A DNA stretch of 64,000 nucleotides. Origin: Antedon mediterranea (taxonomy: Eukaryota > Echinodermata > Crinoidea > Comatulida > Antedonidae). Where the stretch lies: NCBI RefSeq assembly GCF_964355755.1, contig NC_092675.1, forward strand, positions 3,506,312 to 3,570,311. The letters are read 5' to 3'. The notes beneath the pieces are model-generated. The model was given only the letters and a program-made list of their open reading frames with translations, was not told the origin of the DNA and ran no database searches. A program made the translations under genes and the position numbers. Positions 60,215 to 64,000 of this stretch are shown piece by piece. Each line of letters opens with the position of its first letter. The stretch's first letter is position 1.

Positions 60215-63055
60215 CATTCAGTCATTTTTTTTTTTTATTGAATGCTGATGGACTTACGCCTAATTAGTAAGTGACCATTGTCGGGGAAAATTATGCTAAT
60301 GTGAAATAGAAGAATGTTTTTAATTAACCCGTACCAGCTACTAGGCCTACAGCCAATGACATACCGTAACTGCACTTGATAAGTTGTGGTGCAGGTGTTT
60401 TATCGTGAATTTCGAAGCAGCATTCACTTTATGACACGCATGCCTCACCATCCAAATTAACCGTATGTGATTTCTTATATTCGATCACCATGAGCAAAAA
60501 CAACTCCCATTTCTATAGACCTAGGCCTATGCATATGTTTACTTTGATGATAGGGAGAAACATTCAAGTACCAGATGACGCTGAACTACTGTATCTGGTC
60601 TTATTGTGCCAGAAACGTATTTTGACATATAACTGTATAGATTGTATATGGCAATGCACGTTGTTTTTCTGATTATTTTTACCTACAGTATACTAAGAGA
60701 AATACTAAATATAATTACATAATTGAGATCTAGATACAATTTACACATTAATTTATTCGCTTTAGTATTCCAAGTTAAATATTCTTAGAATTGGTTTTCA
60801 GCAATTATTATGTTTATACTTTGTTTTCTACCTGTTTTTGCTGAAGAAAAAATAATGAATAAGCTATGTAGTTGGTGTTGGTATCCGGCCATTAAATTCT
60901 GTAAATTGAAAATGTTCTTTTTGTTTCATCCATCAGCGAATTAGTGATATCGTTAATAAACTTGATATTTTAACCTGAAATGAATCATCAATTGTCTAAT
61001 TATCTCAATCCCAATAATTATGACAGCCTTCGCCCCTAGATATACAACTCAGCATATTACTAATTATTTGTTGATTATTAAATTTGTAATTCAATGACGA
61101 ATATTTATTTCATATGCTTCTCAATTTTTTCGTGTTTTTTATGCTTTATCCTTTTTCATTACTAAATTAAAGAAAACAAATGTTTCTATATTGAATAAAA
61201 AAAATATCTCTTAGGTTACTGTATGTGATTATAGAATACGTTTCTTATTGAAACTGACAAACAATTACACTTTTTTATCTTTACTAGAGAAAATAAATCC
61301 TCAACCTATTTATATTCAATTATAAGAGAAATTAACACATGATTATTATCTTCTTGGAGAGTATAATTATTGAGAAATTAAATTATTATTTTTCCAAGGT
61401 AAAGTAATTAGTTATCCACATTGTATAAGCATATTTAAGAATGTATTCTATAAGGTTTAGGAATGGTTTGTCAGTTGTGCATTCCTTTCAGCGAATCCAA
61501 CCCCACCTTACTTGTTATTTTATCATACATCTGGACAATTTTCTACTTCTCTGTCTGAACTCTCACTTTACTGTATAATAAGATAAGAAGCTGTGAAAAT
61601 AATTTAATGTTGTTTCATTGTATATATCTAAATTGCTACGGGCTATCTCCATTTGCTGAAAACATTTGGTAATGTATATTCCCTATCCGTATTCTTTTAC
61701 CAATGAAACGAAATCACAGTTTATAGTTAGAAACTTTGCGTATCCTGTACATGTACAGAAGAAACAACATTATCAGAATATATTATGTGTATATAATTAC
61801 GGAGCCAAGTATAAGAAGTTACTAATGATATTTGAACCCAATGCATGCTCTCACAACACAGTATAGTGGGTAAGTTGGATCTCACTAAAGGGTTATTGGG
61901 CTACGAACCCGGACATTTTTCAACCCAGTGTATACAAATGGAACTTTAAGGTAAATTTTAGTCTTATTTTGTTCATTAAATTTTGTTCAGAAACATTTAC
62001 AATCAAACTAAATCCGACCAATGTAGGCCTATATACAATATTTTGTCTAGATACGTATCCGAATATATATTTTACACCTAAATAAAGGAATAAAATGCTT
62101 GAAGTGAAAATTGGGAAGCAGTTTTATTTCTTAACGGAACCTTTTGGAGTTATGGTAAAGAATTGTGGTTTTTGTGTGTAGTGAACAAAATATGACATTG
62201 GTATAATTATTATATGATAATATAATATTGATAATTATTATTCTTTATGACATTAAATTATTGTACACATGGTTTATAGTTTGTAAAGATATTGACTTGA
62301 ATTATCAAAACCAGTTCGTCACTCATCCGTCGCAGTATAATTAAAGTTAATATGTTTCCAGTATCGTCTACGTCTACTACGTTTGGGGAATTAAAGAACA
62401 CAGCAGTACACGAGATGAAAATATATGGCCGAATTATAAAGTTAGCAGGTATTGAATTAAAGGTAATGACAACCTATACTGTGAGACTGTAATTACTATT
62501 TGATTCGAACTATTACAAAATGGTATCATTGTGATGTTGTTAGAGAATGTACGACTCACTTCCATTTTATACCCTAGGTTGTTTCTTTATCGGATGTTTT
62601 CCTAGGTTAAACCATAGACAAATTGTGTTCGTTGTTATTCGATGTTAGAAACATCCCATTCTTTACTTCGTCGACACAATTTTAAACAACGCTGTGAACA
62701 CCGATAATAAAACTAATGAAAGAAATTCAGCACATCGGCCCTTCAATTGTTGTTGTTGTTTTAACATCTAATTTGAAAATACACACGTTTATTTCCAAAT
62801 GTGGCTTACATTGTTATCGTGCCGCTGTTTAGATTTGATGGTTGACATGCCTGCATACCAGTCCTAAGTTCATTGGTTCAAATCATTTAACTATTACAGC
62901 ATTTGTTTGACAACCCAATACAACAACACTACAACAGCCTCTCTCCGTATTATGAGACTTTTATCATGAGAACTTTATGAAGCGTTTTGCATCCTTCATC
63001 AAAATGAAAAGAGCAGCTTACTCATGGAATATTATGGTAACGTATCAACCTTCTA
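60215..63055. other. AT-rich spacer, no convincing gene
   Basis: Short open frames only. One coding-like stretch at 62351-62462 ends in a good donor (AAAG before GTAATG) and is discussed among the findings. Nothing else stands out. Confidence 0.5.
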
Positions 63056-63059
63056 CATA

Positions 63060-63360
63060 TTTTGTCATTATGAGGGTTGGGTTCGGTTTATCTAATGGCT
63101 ATTGATAGTGATTTACTTTTTCATAAGTCTGAATATATCGTCACCAAGTGTCATAAACATAAATTGAAAAAGAATAATGCTCGATTAAATTGCCGTAGTC
63201 GTTTTTTTACCCAACGAGTGGTAAATTCATGGAATGCTCTCCCTGCCAGTACATTAGAAGTTGACACAACCATACTATTTAAAAGACAATTTCAGAAGAC
63301 GATGGAGGCTAATAAGAGGGCCACGACCGGCCCACCTGCCTCTTACTTACTCATTTAGGG
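63060..63360 (+). mobile_element. LINE fragment, extreme C-terminus of a reverse transcriptase
   Basis: The frame 63077-63358 contains RLNCRSRFFTQRVVNSWNAL, PASTLEVDTTILFKRQF, the usual C-terminal motif of CR1/L2-like elements, then a stop. The 5' part is lost. It is unrelated to a host gene. Confidence 0.75.
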
Positions 63361-64000
63361 TGGTGTACGGTGAGTGTGAGTATACTGATGTCTTCAGTGT
63401 GATTGTCCAAATATAGCTCGTTGGCGAATCATCTTTGCTGTTTGATAATGTAAAAATAAAATAATTGTAACGATTATTTTAACGCATACAAACAAAGGCA
63501 ACTCTGGTTCACATATGTATGGTTCTCCTGTACTTTTACTGAGTTTAAAATAATAAGCTTCTATTAAGAAAGTGAATGTTTAAATCAATGTAATGGATTT
63601 GATTGGCTATAAAAAAAAAGAAGTTTTCTTTGTAATAGCATCGTAAAAAAGCAGTACAATGTTGAGTGTGCAATACGTTCCTTTTATTTGACCTAGATTC
63701 TAACAATAAAGATATTTGCGATAAACAAAGTCATATCTTGAGCACTTATGCTATTATAACCAATTTGGCTTTATTAATGATTGTACAGAATAAATTTTTT
63801 GGATATAAAAATTGTTATCGATAAACTAGATTTTGTACAACGGTACACTAACCTCTATTTGATGTCTAAACAGTTCATACATAGTAGTCCTACTGTACTT
63901 GTATCAAAGGTGATTTCTGATGGCCAAATACAGTATTTCTTGTTGCTAAATCCTCAAAAAATTGAATGTATACCGTTACGGTATACAAATATACGTCTCT
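63361..64000. other. Terminal spacer
   Basis: AT-rich; no gene, RNA or repeat recognised. Confidence 0.5.

Overview
The window reads as AT-rich nuclear DNA of a marine invertebrate, most likely a deuterostome and probably an echinoderm. The basis is small GT-AG-split animal genes, a metazoan SKA1, an alpha-type nicotinic receptor, a GRL101/RXFP-type receptor, a 5S-derived SINE, and many AGGCCTA palindromes in the spacers. The species cannot be fixed from the sequence. Gene models were built by hand from reading frame, splice sites and phase. Five of the six host genes are complete, and each joins to an uninterrupted frame whose length is a multiple of three.

Layout, left to right. The 3' part of an alpha-type nicotinic acetylcholine receptor gene (+) enters from the left edge. 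It converges on a complete eight-exon aldo/keto reductase (-, 6365 to 3138). A spacer rich in CTAG and AGGCCTA separates this from the head-to-head kinetochore gene ska1 (+, 7705-11197, six exons, 260 aa). Next is a 22-exon gene (+, 12306-30251, about 1308 aa) encoding a B-box, coiled coil, two Tudor domains, charged tandem repeats and a zinc knuckle; this is a germline/piRNA-type architecture. Its penultimate coding intron but one carries a 5.9 kb array of about 119 nearly identical 50-bp units, each with AATAAA and a GT-rich stretch. Convergent with it is a 14-exon SLC5 sodium/solute cotransporter (-, 41513 to 31216, 665 aa). Its introns hold a 1.7 kb 15-bp minisatellite, a 5S rRNA-derived SINE and several MITE/SINE relics. 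After a decayed LINE ending in a long (ACG)n tract comes an eight-exon LRR GPCR (+, 43485-49000, 569 aa).

The right third is repeat-dominated. A very young Ty3/gypsy LTR retrotransposon (49934-57371) has two 831-bp LTRs with one visible difference, a textbook -1 frameshift signal between gag and pol, and one extra A that breaks pol. From 57372 to 64000 I see no convincing gene, only retroposed copies, a LINE fragment and AT-rich sequence.

The host genes do not form an operon or one pathway. ska1 and the Tudor gene would fit dividing or germ cells; the receptor and transporter genes are unrelated neighbours. The most informative material is in the repeats: the poly(A)-signal satellite inside a germline-type gene, the 5S SINE, PIF/Harbinger-like MITE families with TWA target duplications, a pair of retrocopies with long target duplications, and the LTR with a duplicated TATA-bearing module.
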